Source of the DNA: Megamerina dolium
Taxonomy: Eukaryota > Arthropoda > Insecta > Diptera > Megamerinidae
Length of the DNA: 64,000 nucleotides
Direction of reading: 5' to 3'
Assembly: GCA_963854835.1 (NCBI GenBank)
Contig: OY978527.1
Location: forward strand, 44,156,040-44,220,039
Shown here: positions 23,617 to 35,020 of the stretch, in pieces
How the letters are laid out: every line of letters begins with the position of its first letter
Position numbering within the stretch: position 1 is the first letter of the stretch
Translations under genes and position numbers: made by a program
The notes under the pieces: generated by a model
The model's input: only the letters and a program-made list of their open reading frames with translations
Told to the model about the DNA's origin: nothing
Databases searched by the model: none

Positions 23617-24915
23617 TTTTTCAGCACTTATCACCTTCACAATAGTATTTTGATACTAAAACTCTGTAATGAGTGCATACTTGGATGTTCATTACTTGTA
23701 CAATTTGTTCATAATATTCTACATATATCAACAGAAAATTAATATTCTATAGCTATGAAGTTGTTTGAACAATCTAAAGCTTTTAGTTTGCTTTACGTGG
23801 TTTTCTGTTTTTCTTTCGGAACTTATACATATATTTATGTACATACATATACTCGCATATTAAAAATATACGATAATTACAACAAAGTTAGTTGGTACGG
23901 TATTTATGTTTGTATGAAAAATATAATGTTAAGCAACCGTTCGCTACAACTAAATATTACACATTAATTTCAAAAATGCAGGACTTGTTTTAAAATGTTT
24001 CCAATTCCAAGTTATGTTCTGAAAAAAGCTGCAAATAGCTTATAAATCAAAAAGTAGCAGGAATGTAATGTAACATTAAGTATAAGTATATATTGTAAAA
24101 ATGATATTTTGATTACATACTGCAACAACCTTTCCCACATTGTTTAAGGCCTCAATTAAATAAATACCGAATGGGAGTTTATTAAAAAAAAATGTTTATA
24201 TTAAAGATTTTGTAACCCTTTTGTTATCATAAACATAAAAAAATACCTCTCAAATTTAAAAAATGCTTAATTCGAAATAGAAAAATATTTGAGGTCATAA
24301 AAAATGTGATAAGAACACGAAATTTGGTGTATACTAATGCATATAAAATACATACATTCATCCGGTAAACAAGGGTAAAACGTGTTCAATTAAATTGGAT
24401 ATTTAAAGAAGCTGGGCAAGTAATCCAATATTTTCATATATTTGTTTCAAAACGCTATACGTTTTACTAGTTGTCACATTTACACGATCTATATTATTTA
24501 GAATGAATGCAATTCTTATAATTTCAGACAGTACATTGTCAATAAAATACCACAGCAAGTTTAAATTTACCTTTTAGTCAACCCGTGCCGACACAATTAT
24601 ATCCTGCACTCCGCAATCATAAATAAAATGTAAGCTTGCTTATAACCAACAAACAACTACATAATTCAGTGGGTGCAGATATTAAAATTAAGTGAGATAC
24701 GCCCATTTTTTAATTTCATCAAACTAGTAAATATGTATTTGTGTATGTGAGAGAGATGCCGGTGAGCTCATACCTTAGTTGTGTTGTACTGATGTGATTT
24801 CTGATATTCTCTCCAATCACCGACTGCTTCTTGCTTTATAAGAATTAAAATTGTTTTTGTTTAACCGTTTTTTAAAAATGAAATAACAAAAATAAAAAAA
24901 ACTACTTGACTAAAC
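23617..24915. other. Region upstream of IR-D, no gene
   Basis: The first 30 bases hold the motif TTGTGAAGGTG (minus strand, 23,632-23,642). Up to about 23,990 it has patchy similarity to both the upstream and downstream parts of the IR unit, as if two copies had recombined. From 24,000 to 24,900 it is AT-rich and I recognise nothing. Confidence 0.5.
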
Positions 24916-25322
24916 TATGATCCGAAATTTCTGCCAACTTTACCAGGCCATGTGAGATGGTATTTGTTGATGCAGTTGCCGGTGTTTTTGCTGTTAATGA
25001 TGTTTGCTGGTAATGTCATTTTTCGCCATCATCTTTACCAGTTGCAAACTATTGATATAGATAATTGATGGCAAATCTTACTGTTGTTGCCGCTGTTGCT
25101 GTTGATTTTCTTCCATTTGTTCTGCTTTAGTTGTTGTTGTTATTGATACGGTTGATGTGGTGGTGGTGGTGCTGCTGCTACTTGCTGTTCTATTCGCAAT
25201 AGCACACTTTTGATTAACTTCTAAATTGCACTTTTCCAATGCTTGTGTCGCACAATCTACTGCAGCTTGTTGCATTTCTTCGTTCATATAGCATTTTTAA
25301 TAACTGCTTTACGGTCAGACAT
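24916..25322 (-). pseudogene. Decayed dynein light chain LC8 (ctp-like) copy
   Basis: From an ATG at 25,322 the minus strand reads MSDRKAVIKNA, the conserved N-terminus of cytoplasmic dynein light chain LC8. A 1-base deletion then shifts the frame and the family sequence continues as EEMQQAAVDCATQALEKCN (from about 25,280). After that it runs into serine-, threonine- and glutamine-rich low-complexity sequence encoded by GTT/GCT-type repeats. Near 24,916-24,960 a further piece, VGRNFGS, recalls the LC8 core and is followed by a stop. The middle of the protein is missing. It is a relic, not a functional gene; a low-complexity protein starting near 25,287 is possible but unlikely. Confidence 0.8.
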
Positions 25323-25874
25323 TTTATTATACTTGTTGTTTGCTGCTTTGTTTTTAGCCACATTTAAACAATACAAACACTTGTTGAATTTTCTTAATAT
25401 TGCACTGATTTATTATTAAACTGAATTGAATATGTTCCACGATTGGACATTTTTAGGGATATTATATCGTTATATCGTTCGTTTCGTTCGGGAAAAAAAT
25501 CAGTAAGAAGCAAAACAAAGAGAACAAATAACCGAATGTCTTGCTGAACATCGATTAAAGACAGGGATGCAACTCGCCTTCTATAAAGGTGGCACCAAAT
25601 CCACCAGACAGTGCGCGCGACGTAATTTTCTGGCGTAGACAGTATTAATATTCATTATATGGCTATCTCACGCTTAAGTATAGAATTATTGTCTTTGTAT
25701 TGCAGCTACATTAAATAGTACGCGTGGCTCGCATAATATAATATGCTTCAAATTTGTTTCTCACCATAATGGTAATTTGCATGTCAAATATGATTGCCTT
25801 AAACGGAAGAGTATGTAAGTTATGGCGGCTAAAATTGTTTAATATTTCACTTTGTATGGGAACTACATTAAGTA
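25323..25874. other. Upstream of the LC8 relic, no gene
   Basis: AT-rich. A GC-rich stretch at 25,600-25,645 contains a 17-bp word that also occurs inverted at 6,045-6,061. A minus-strand open reading at 25,711-25,905 shows no family features. I see nothing else. Confidence 0.45.
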
Positions 25875-26217
25875 ATATAAAAGTAAATAAATAAGTATGT
25901 GGCACTTAAAGCCCCGAAGGGCTCTTTGGACGAGCTTCTCTTCCATTACTGTTGTGCGTGTTAGATTTTTATACGGTATTAGAAGGGTCATACTTATTTT
26001 AGCTGCAGAACTTTTGCCACATCAAAAGTTCTTTTAGAAACTTTTCCATGGCAAATTGTTACTGCCGGAAGAATTGTCAATTGCTTGCCAACAGGTGAGT
26101 ACCGTTCGCAAGAAAAATCGTTTTTTCAATATTAAATTTGTTATGCTTCAGCCCGGAATTGAACCCACGAACTACAGATCAGAAGGCTAACATACTAACC
26201 ACTAAGCTACGGCATCC
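25875..26217 (-). mobile_element. tRNA-derived SINE, copy 2, with 13-bp target-site duplication
   Basis: This is the same body as the element at 2,563-2,926. On the minus strand it starts GGATGCCGTAGCTTAGTGG (A-box-like) and has GGTTCAATTCC (B-box-like). It ends in an AT-rich tail. The 13-bp direct repeat ACTACATTAAGTA flanks it at 25,862-25,874 and 26,218-26,230. Two copies with independent flanking repeats and shared boundaries define a SINE family. Confidence 0.9.
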
Positions 26218-26329
26218 ACTACATTAAGTAGTGGTCCTATTTCCTACAAACATATTTCACAGTCTCATGTCAATCTGATTGCCAAATATTATTGCTCTAA
26301 GTAAAAGATTAAGTGAGTTATAGGGGTTA

Positions 26330-26911
26330 GGTTAGGTTAGGTTAGAGCGGCCGCCCTCTCTGATGAGAGAGAGCGCACATAGGCCAGAATTAGGCCCGTT
26401 GTGATACCGTCGCACGGATTTTTCCTTCACCTAGCTACTCGCTGAACCAACCGGAACGTTGAATGAATTTTAGGAGATTGACAATATCAATCTGGGATAG
26501 TTGGGCTAGGTCACTCAAATGGTAGTGTCCTAGAAATTTTTTTCGATTTTTGCATAAAGCGGGGCAGGTGCATAGCAGATGTGAGATCGTCTCGAGTTCC
26601 TCCTCATCTCTGCAGCTTCTGCAGAAGTCATGAGTGAGGTTGCCCAGACCTAATCTCACAGCGTGAGGACCTATGAGGCAGTGACCAGTGGCCACTCCCA
26701 CATAGGTCGAGATATCTACCCTATTAAGATCGGCAAGTTTTCATGAACGTTTCTTGCTGAGTAGGGGCCACAGCAATTTCGCCGTCCTACAGATGGGTGT
26801 ATCCGTCCATCTTTTCTGGAAGACGTTAGTGGTGATAACCTCCAATTTAAGCTTGCACGTGGCTATGGGGATCCCTAACCGAGAATTCTCCTAGGTTAGA
26901 GGCTCAGGCTC
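26330..26911 (-). mobile_element. 5'-truncated RNase H-type LINE with TTAGG-like tail and 10-bp target-site duplication
   Basis: The minus strand reads GIPIATCKLKLEVITTNVF, KRWTDTPICRTAKLLWPLL, MGVATGHCLIGPHAVRLGLG and CRSCRDEEELETISHLLCTC, related to the 19,911 copy though clearly diverged. One stop lies between KKRS and KLADL. The plus strand at the other end shows about four GGTTA units, so the transcript-sense 3' end is a (TAACC)n tail. The direct repeat ATAGGGGTTA flanks the insertion at 26,320-26,329 and 26,912-26,921. Confidence 0.88.
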
Positions 26912-27254
26912 ATAGGGGTTAACAATTTAAAATTTTTCTATTTCTCCCTGTAGGCTTGATAATTGCCCAATCATGCCCATTATCAATACCATCCGTATCT
27001 CAATATTTATTTTGGTTATCGCAGGAATAGCCAGGTGACATAGACGGACAGACACACATATTTAAATATACTATTCAAGAGGCGTTGCCCAAAAATAACA
27101 AAGAAAAGTATCTCTATTTCCCCAGAGCCTCCTTGAAGTGGTTACAAACATCATTCAGACTATGGATCTAAGCACAAACCATGAAGTCTGCTTCCCAAAT
27201 CTTTATATATTCCTAGTGATACAAAGAAAATGCTATATATGATATTATGTATAT

Positions 27255-29219
27255 TTAAAATTTCATGGTAATATTTTTCATATACACTGACAATAGTTCC
27301 AATATAAATACAAATGTTGCACAACTTAGACCACAAAAACCAATATACCATATAACATACAATTGTCTTAAATCGAACATTTCATCCGAAGCCAAATGAT
27401 GACTCTCTGTGTAATCTGTATCCAATTCGTTTTCCACCCAAGCATTTATAAGACCTACTGCTCGCATCCAGAAAAGTTCCTCATCGAATTGGCCAATTAG
27501 GAACGAATGTTTTGTTAAGTATATTGTAGATTGAAGACTAACAACTTGCATGGGTAATATTTTCAAAAGTCCTCGCATCCTATTTTCTTTAATATAATGT
27601 AGAATTGTATCATAGGCAGCAGTAGCAGCGAATTTCTTACGAGTTTTATGTTGTATATAATCGATAGCAGGCACTTGTGAGACACCATCCAAAATTACCT
27701 TTTTAATACTTTTGAGCGTAATTGAAGTTTGCAAAGAATCGTATAAGACCGAATCAATTGCTATAGTATAATTATTTGTCGATAGCTCATCAATGGTTTG
27801 GGGTATATTATCGACTTTATGAGCACGAATTAAATGGAATAAAAGCGCTTGATAACTTGTCCGTAAAATCAATGTTAGTAGCATCCAATTGATGCATAAG
27901 TAACGTGTACAACTCCGTGATGGCATTTGAGTGGCAGGCAATCCCACCACCATAAGAAAAACATTCATAGAAGAATACCTTAGATCATATTTAGAAAATT
28001 GTGGCAAATAAAAAAATTTCAGTATTATTAAAATTAGCATAAATATGGCAAGAAACAGAAACCATGTTTCCGATTTGAAAGGATAAAGTAACATTTCAAG
28101 TGACGATAGTTTATATGCCGATCTAAATACGACATGACATATTGGAATTTGATAGTAACTGATGGTGTTAGATAACACATTACTGCGTTCGAATGTGTAT
28201 CGGAAAGCACCCAAACTCAGATCCACAGAGCGGTTGATTAACTGAAATATTATGTACATTTAACTACAGAACACCTGAAAAGTATTTTCACATAGTTTAA
28301 TCTTACCATTCCCATTGCTCCGTTAAATGTATTCCCGGTACGTCTTCCTCGCTTCTCATCATTAGGTGGTACTATTAAATGAACACTAAAATTCAATCGT
28401 TGTGAAAGCTCTTCCAGTAACTTGCCCTCGAATCCACCGACAATACGATGAGTGCCATTCTCAAAAGTAGCAAGATGCACATATGGCTCTATATTCCATA
28501 ATACCACTTTCAATGAGCATCCATGAAGGTTTGTCAGTTTCCTCGGAAACAGCTGGTTCACTAACAACGATGAACCATTGAACCGATTAACCAGTACAGG
28601 CACCACTTTTCCACAATGTTCCACTGTAAAGGGAAAATATGTATAAATCAAGACTTCGTTCTTATCTGTTTGAACAGCAACATTGCAATTTATAATCTGA
28701 TGAGACCAACAATATTCCAAAATTTTTTTCATTTCATCGTTGGCAAGTTTATCGTGCGCTTCGTGAAGAAAAATATGATAAAATTCATTTACATTATATT
28801 GAGCAGTGTACGATATGATATCGATGTCTCTGCAAGGATATATTAAAGTAATCATAAAAATATTAACATCTACTCAATAGGATAAATTTCAATTTTACTC
28901 ACAAAAATGATTTAAATGAGTCAATCAGTACCAAATTATAATAGCGTTTTCCAGGAATATGTATTCCTCCGTGTTTTGGGACAACCACAATCTGAACGGA
29001 AGTCATCCCCCATGTATGAAAAAATTTGCTCAGCATATCATTGTAAAAATTACATGCGTGACTGCTGTGACAACAAACAGTTAGTACGAATGATGAAGCC
29101 CATTGTAGGAAATGATGTTGTATAACAAATGCAATCGATCTGGCTACAACCAAGTTTCGCTGATAATGTTGTTCGCCTGATCTTTCGAGATAAGTATTGA
29201 AAAGTACCGTTGTATTCAT
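27255..29219 (-). CDS. IR-E: divergent ionotropic receptor, intact
   Basis: Exons 29,219-28,903, 28,829-28,307 and 28,241-27,255 on the minus strand give 608 residues, phases as in IR-A. I chose the ATG of MNTTVLF by analogy with its paralogues; the frame stays open to an upstream ATG at 29,249 (MLIRRIVFRKMNTT), so a ten-residue longer form is possible. S1 reads GGFEGKLLEELSQRLNFSV and VPPNDEKRG; exon 3 opens LINRSVDLSLGAFRYT, with M1 in TWFLFLAIFMLILIIL and a last helix near YVIWYIGFCGLSCATFVF. It belongs with F and G to a second subfamily, without the duplicated intergenic DNA of A-D. Its donor for intron 1 is GTGAGT. Confidence 0.92.
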
Positions 29220-29523
29220 TTTTCTGAACACTATTCGTCTTATTAACATAATCCCAACTAAAATTTAATATTCACTAAAATAAACTTGGGAACAATTTTG
29301 TTTAGAGTTAAGTACATATGAAGTATGTATATATAACAAACTCAAACATTAAAGTTAAAAGTAATTAAATGTGTCGATAGTATTTGAATAGACATTTAAG
29401 TGTTTACTCTGAAGACTTTAGTAATAGTTTTAATTGCATTTATTTAATGACAAACGTAAAGATATTTTACATCTTTCTATGAAAGTTCAAAATAAAAAAC
29501 ACACAATCATATTATACTATATA
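29220..29523. other. Upstream of IR-E, no gene
   Basis: AT-rich spacer. The motif found upstream of the other tandem IRs is only weakly present here. It ends at the TA preceding the transposon at 29,524. Confidence 0.5.
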
Positions 29524-30786
29524 CCGGGTGATTTTTTAGCAGCTTCCTCTTTGGCAACACTTTTTTTGGAAGCTCAGCTGTTTTCGTGTAACATGATACT
29601 GTCAGACATGTTCAGTTTGGTCTATAATTTAACTACGAATCGACTTACAAACGAACAGCGCTTGCAGATTATTGAATTTTTTTATCAAAATTAATACTCG
29701 GTTAAGAAAGTGCATCGTGCACTTCTTCCATTTTATGGTCAGTTTGGGCGACTTTCTGAGGCGGCTATTCGGAATCTTGTGACTAAATTTCACACCAAAT
29801 TTACATTATTGGACATTAAACCACCAACACGCATACGTAGAGTGCAGACAGAGGAAAATATCGCAGCTGTATCCGCCAGTGTTGTTGATGACCGTGAATT
29901 ATTGATTCGGTGCCGTTCGCAGCAATTGGACTTCTATTACTTCACTACGTGGAAAATTTTGCGGAAGGATGTGGGTGTAAAACCTTTTAAAATACAGCTG
30001 GTGCAAGGATTGAAGCCACACGACCTACCACAACGTCTAACTTTTGGTGAATGCGCTGGCAAATCTTTTTTTTTTTATCGTAAAATTGTGTTCAGCCATG
30101 AAGCTCATTTCTGGTTTAATGAAAAAAATTGTGGTATTTGTTGTGAAGAGCAGCCAGAAATAGTGCAAGAACTGCCAATGCATCCCGAAAAATGCACTGT
30201 TTGGTGTGGATTATGGGCCGGTGGCATTATTGGACCCTACTTTTTCAAATGCGACGAAGGCAGGAACGTTGCTGTGAATGGCGAGCGCTACCGTGCGATG
30301 ATTACAAATTTTTTTTTTGCCCAAAATGGAAGGGCTGGACTTGGCTGACATGTGGTTTCAACAAAACGGTGTCACATACCACACAGCACGCGAAACAATG
30401 GCCCAATTGAGAGGCGAGTTCGATGAACAGGTTATTTCACATTAGGGGCCGGTCAATTGGCCGCCTAGATCGTTCGTTTTAACGCTTTTACACTATTTTC
30501 TGTGGGGCTATGTTAAGGCTCATATCTATAGCGACACGCCCGCAAAGGTTGATGCACCAATATTGAAGAATTTTTTCGTGAGATACCGGCCGTTATGTTG
30601 GAGAGAGTATGCCAAAATTGGACCCACCGTATGAACCATTTGAGGCGCAGCCGCTGTCAACATTTACATGAAATCATCTTTAAACATTGATTTATATAGA
30701 TCGTTCTATCGAATCAAATAAAGATTTCATACATTTCTCTAAACTTTATGTGTTTTTTTTAATCAAATCCGAAGGCTCTTAAAAAA
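29524..30786 (+). mobile_element. Tc1/mariner-superfamily DNA transposon, copy 2
   Basis: This is the same family as 722-1,780. The left end, CCGGGTGATTTTTTAGCAGC after a TA, is the counterpart of the right end of copy 1. Transposase pieces follow: an N-terminal HTH (LTNEQRLQIIEFFYQN, stop, then VHRALLPFYGQFGRLSEAAI), a 212-residue open piece with RTEENIAAVSASVVDDREL-like sequence, VKPFKIQLVQGL and WCGLWAGGIIGPYF (29,710-30,348), and a broken catalytic end with WFQQNGVTYHTARET. In the catalytic motif Asp is changed to Asn (QQN for QQD), so catalysis would be lost even without the stops. The right terminal repeat is eroded. Confidence 0.87.
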
Positions 30787-30989
30787 ATAGAAAACAACAG
30801 CGACTTCCGAATCCAACAGTAGAGATTTTTTATTATGAATAAGCAAAAAAATTAAAAAACGTTACAATATAAGCAATGCAACTATCGTATGATCAATTAC
30901 GTTAGAAATAAAGCAAAGTAGGCACGGCAAATTTGTATGCAGTTGCCATTACGATTCATTTGTACTTTTAACATATAATACTATTTAAT

Positions 30990-32947
30990 CTATTTTATTT
31001 TGAATATGTACCTACCATATTTGGATACTACCTCCAATATGAATACAACGAAAGCACAGCATAGGCCACAAAATCCAATAACAACTACCGCATACAATTG
31101 TCTCAAATCATATACCTCATCCTCATTGAATCTATTTCTTTTTGCATAGTCTGAGTTTAATTCATTTTCGACCCAAGCGTTTATTATTCCCACGGCATGC
31201 ATCCATAAGATCTCCTCATCGAATCGGTCAACCAGGAATGAATGTTTTGTTAAATACATTGTAGCTTGTAGACTGACAATGTTTTCGGGTAATATTTTCA
31301 AAGTGCCTCTTATTTTGTTTTCCTTAATGTAATACAAGAGTAAGTCATAGGCAGTGGTGGCAGTTAAATCTTTACGAGAGACTTCCCGGATATAATCAAC
31401 AGAGGCCGTTTCTGATATATTATATAATAATACCTTATTCATGTTTTTAATTATATGTGTGCTCTGTAAAACATAGTAGAAATTATGACTTAACGCAATA
31501 GTATAGTTGTTTGCAACAAGTTCATTAAATGTTGTCGGTACATGATTAATTTGGTGGGAACGAATCAAATGAAAAAGTAGTGCTTGATAAAGTGTCCGTA
31601 TAACCAACATTAATAACATCCAATTGATGCATAAATATCGTGTACCAATATGTGTTGGCATTCGTATAGCAGGCAATCCTACCATCATAAGAAATATATT
31701 TAAATAAGAATACTTGAAGTCATATTTGGAACATATTGGCATATAGAAAAATGTCAATATTATCAAAATTAATATAATTATGACTAGAAAGATAATCCAT
31801 GTTTCTGATTTATAAGGGTAGAGTAAAATTTCGAATGATGAAAGCTTAAATGCTGATTTTAATACAACAATACATACTGGAGTCTGATAGTAACTCATTG
31901 TATGAGATGCAACATTACTCCGCTCTAACGTATATCGAAATACACCCAAACTCAGATCTGCAGCACGATTAATTAACTAAAAAATTATTTATGTATTACT
32001 GTCTATATATGTTGAACTACTTCATTGGGTGTTACCATTCCTAAAGCTCCATTAAAAGTGTCGCCGATACGTCTACCTCGCTGTTCATTATTCGGTGGTA
32101 CAATAATCTGAAGACTGAAATTCAATCGTTGCGCAAGCTCTAGCAATAGTTTACCCTCAAATCCACCCGCTACATAGCTTGTACCATTATCATGGGTTCT
32201 CAGATGTAGGTATGGAGGTATATCAAATAATGCTGCTTTCAGAGTGCAACCATGGAGATTTTGCAATTTCTTCGGAAAGAGTTTGTCAACTTCAATGGTT
32301 GAAGAACCATTGTACTGATTCGCTAGTACCGGCACCACTTTGCCACAGTGCTCTGCAGCAAAAGGATAATATGTGTAAATCAACACGTTTCCATTATCCG
32401 TTTGGACAGCAACATCACAATTAATGATGTAATTAGACCAACAATACTGCAAAATCTTATGTATTTCATCATTTACGCTGCTGTCTTGTGTTCGGAGGAA
32501 AATGTAATAAAACTCATTAAAATTATGTTCAGCGGTGTATGATATAATATCGATGTCTCTACAAAGATATATATTCCAAAATTATTCAACATCTGACAAG
32601 ATTTATGTATATTTGACATGTTATACTTACAAAAATGATTTAAATGAATCGATGAGTAATAAGTTATATTGTCGGTTACCAGGAATATGACGTCGACCAT
32701 ATTTTGAAATAACCACAATCTGAACGAAAGGCATCCCCCATATGTGGAAAAGTTTGCTCAGCATATCATTGTAGAAATTGCATGTGTGACTGCTATGACA
32801 GCAAAGAGTAAGCACAAACGAGGGAGCCCACCTTAAGAAATAGTTTTGTAACACATATGCAATTAACTGGGCTACAATCAAATTTTTCTGTTTATATTGT
32901 TCTCCAGATCTTTCGAAATAATCATTGAAGAGCCCTGTTGTATTCAT
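30990..32947 (-). CDS. IR-F: divergent ionotropic receptor, intact
   Basis: Exons 32,947-32,631, 32,558-32,036 and 31,976-30,990 on the minus strand give 608 residues. Splice phases are identical to IR-E. The start MNTTGLFND is set by homology; TTGTGAAGGTT lies 18 nt upstream. Exon 1 keeps the FYNDMLSKLFHIWGMPFVQI stretch of the whole subfamily; S1 has GGFEGKLLLELAQRLNFSL and VPPNNEQRG; exon 3 opens LINRAADLSLGVFRYT, with M1 in TWIIFLVIIILILIIL and a closing helix near YAVVVIGFCGLCCAF. It is intact and similar in length to IR-E and IR-G. Confidence 0.92.
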
Positions 32948-33607
32948 TTTATTTTCATAACATTAACCTTCACAATTTATATTGTACTAAAATTAAATTT
33001 GAGTTCATTCAATCATATCGATTATCTTGCATGAAAGTAATTACAAAGTCTAGTAGTAATTAGTAAGTACAATATAATAAATAAGCTTTCTCTTATAATT
33101 ACTTAGATATTCGAGTATCCACAAAACTGCAGACTGTCTGATATGAAATAAAAGATAAACAACCAAGTTTCTTTATTACAGACAAGTCAACAAGAAATGT
33201 ACTTAAGTAACTTTGACAAAGGAATCACAAAATTCTGATCACGCAATATTTTAACTGAAATATTGTTAATATTAATTTAACGAAAAAATTATTTCATAAA
33301 AAAAAAACAAAACATAATAAGCTGAGGAAGAGTACTATAATAATTTGGTTTCACATCAAACTCATGTATATTTCATAATTTTGATTACTTTTTCAATCTT
33401 TCAAGCATAGAAATGCATATTTGTTCATTTTTCGTTAAACTCTCATTAAGTCTCTTTGAGGGTTAGTCATTAATTAACAATCAGGGTCATTCCTATCATA
33501 TAGAATTTCAGCACATTTTATCAGACATCACAATTTCATAGATGTAAATAATACATTAACACAAACATTGAAGAGTTATGAAGCGAAAAATATCTAAAAT
33601 TATATTA
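32948..33607. other. Upstream of IR-F, no gene
   Basis: AT-rich spacer of about 650 bp ending at the TA target of a Tc1-like element. Apart from the motif next to the IR-F ATG (32,965-32,975) I see nothing in it. Confidence 0.5.
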
Positions 33608-34577
33608 CCTAGTCAAGTCATAAATATTGGTACACATCTAAACGCATTTATTCCGAATGCAATATTGGGCGCATCCATTTCATCTTGACTTTGATTTGGC
33701 AGTTGACATTTATGTTTCATTGCCACGTAAAAAGTGTTTGGCATCAATTGTTTACAATCATGGAATGTGGCGCTATCGAAAATCGTATTGTTGTAGTTGG
33801 CGTACTAAAATGCAACATGGAAAAAGGCGATATCTTTCGGACGTTGCGATCGCTTAGAATCACTCGCAATTTTGGTAATCGTGCTGTGAAGTTATTTGAG
33901 GATACTGGACAAGCCGTGAGGAAACGAATCGACCGAAAAACACTACGAAAACAGAAAATCTTGCCGCAGGAAATGCAAATTTCGCACAAATCCATGTCCA
34001 TGAAGATTTGGAACTAAGCGCGTACAAGCGACACACTGGACAGATAAGCGACAGACAAATTCTGTTTACTGGCGAGAAAATCTTCACCGTAGACGAATCG
34101 CTCAATAAACAGAACGATCATGTGTATGCTCGGTCATCCAGAGAAGCATCCCAACTCATCCCGAGAATTCAAAGGTGCCACCAACCCGCGTCACAAGGCA
34201 AAAACAACTCAACTATGGCTAAAAAACAACATTCCGGGCTTCATATCAACGGATGATTAGCCAGCTGGTAGTCCAGACCTTAACCCGTTGGATTACAAGT
34301 TGTGGTCCGTATTAGAGGGCATGGCTTGCTCTACTCGACACCCAAATATTGAGCCTTTGAATTGAGCCATTGTCCGTGCAGTGGACAATTTCCCCATGCA
34401 TGAAGTGCATCTCAGGTCGTGCTGGAAGGCAAATGGAAGTCATTTCGAATAAGTTGTTCTAAAATTTGTAGCCATTGAATAACCAAATAAAAAGAAAAAA
34501 AATTATTTTGAAAAATATTAATTCGTTTTCATTTGTCGTCGATTTTTCTGTGTACCAATATTTATGACTTGACTAGG
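33608..34577 (+). mobile_element. Tc1-like transposon with intact terminal inverted repeats and internal deletion
   Basis: The ends are near-perfect inverted repeats of about 28 bp beginning CCTAGTCAAGTCATAAATAT, each next to a TA dinucleotide (33,606-33,607 and 34,578-34,579), as expected for Tc1/mariner insertion. Inside, a plus-strand N-terminal transposase piece (33,685-34,017, in several frames) leads to QILFTGEKIFTVDESLNKQN. The reading then jumps from the PASQGKN region to DLNPLDYKLWSVLEGMACST, so the central catalytic part is missing. It is a non-autonomous relic that could only be moved by a relative. Confidence 0.9.
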
Positions 34578-35020
34578 TATATTTTGAAAATATAATGTTT
34601 TAAAATTAGACAACTCGTGTATTGTTACGATTAGAATATAATGATTGATTATATAAAAACTGTGTACAGAAATACGAGGTTATGTTAAGTAACTTCCACC
34701 AAAGGTGCTCCATCATCTTGCTAGCTAATTTTATAAAAACTTACTTATAGAAACACCTAGATTATTTGTCTTTCAATATTTTATTAATTTGATTTTAATA
34801 ATTGACTGAATTTAAAGTAAATTTTAAACGTATCTGTTTTTGTGGAGTAAAAAAATTGAATATTAGTTTCTTTAAATCGAACTTGTTTATGCATATTTTT
34901 ATATATTTGTATCAAGTTTTAATGTTCATTCATGGATTTTAATGGTGCTCATTGTGATCATCATGATCGCAAGTTCTATTGAAAAAAAGAGTCAGATTTT
35001 TAATATATGATGTTCACCAA
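34578..35020. other. 3' flank of IR-G, no gene
   Basis: AT-rich spacer. No recognisable element. It separates the Tc1-like insertion from the IR-G stop codon. Confidence 0.5.

Noticed and set aside
25078..25287. A functional Ser/Thr/Gln-rich protein
   Set aside because: Its N-terminal half is the frameshifted LC8 sequence and the rest is simple repeat, so it is best read as a relic.
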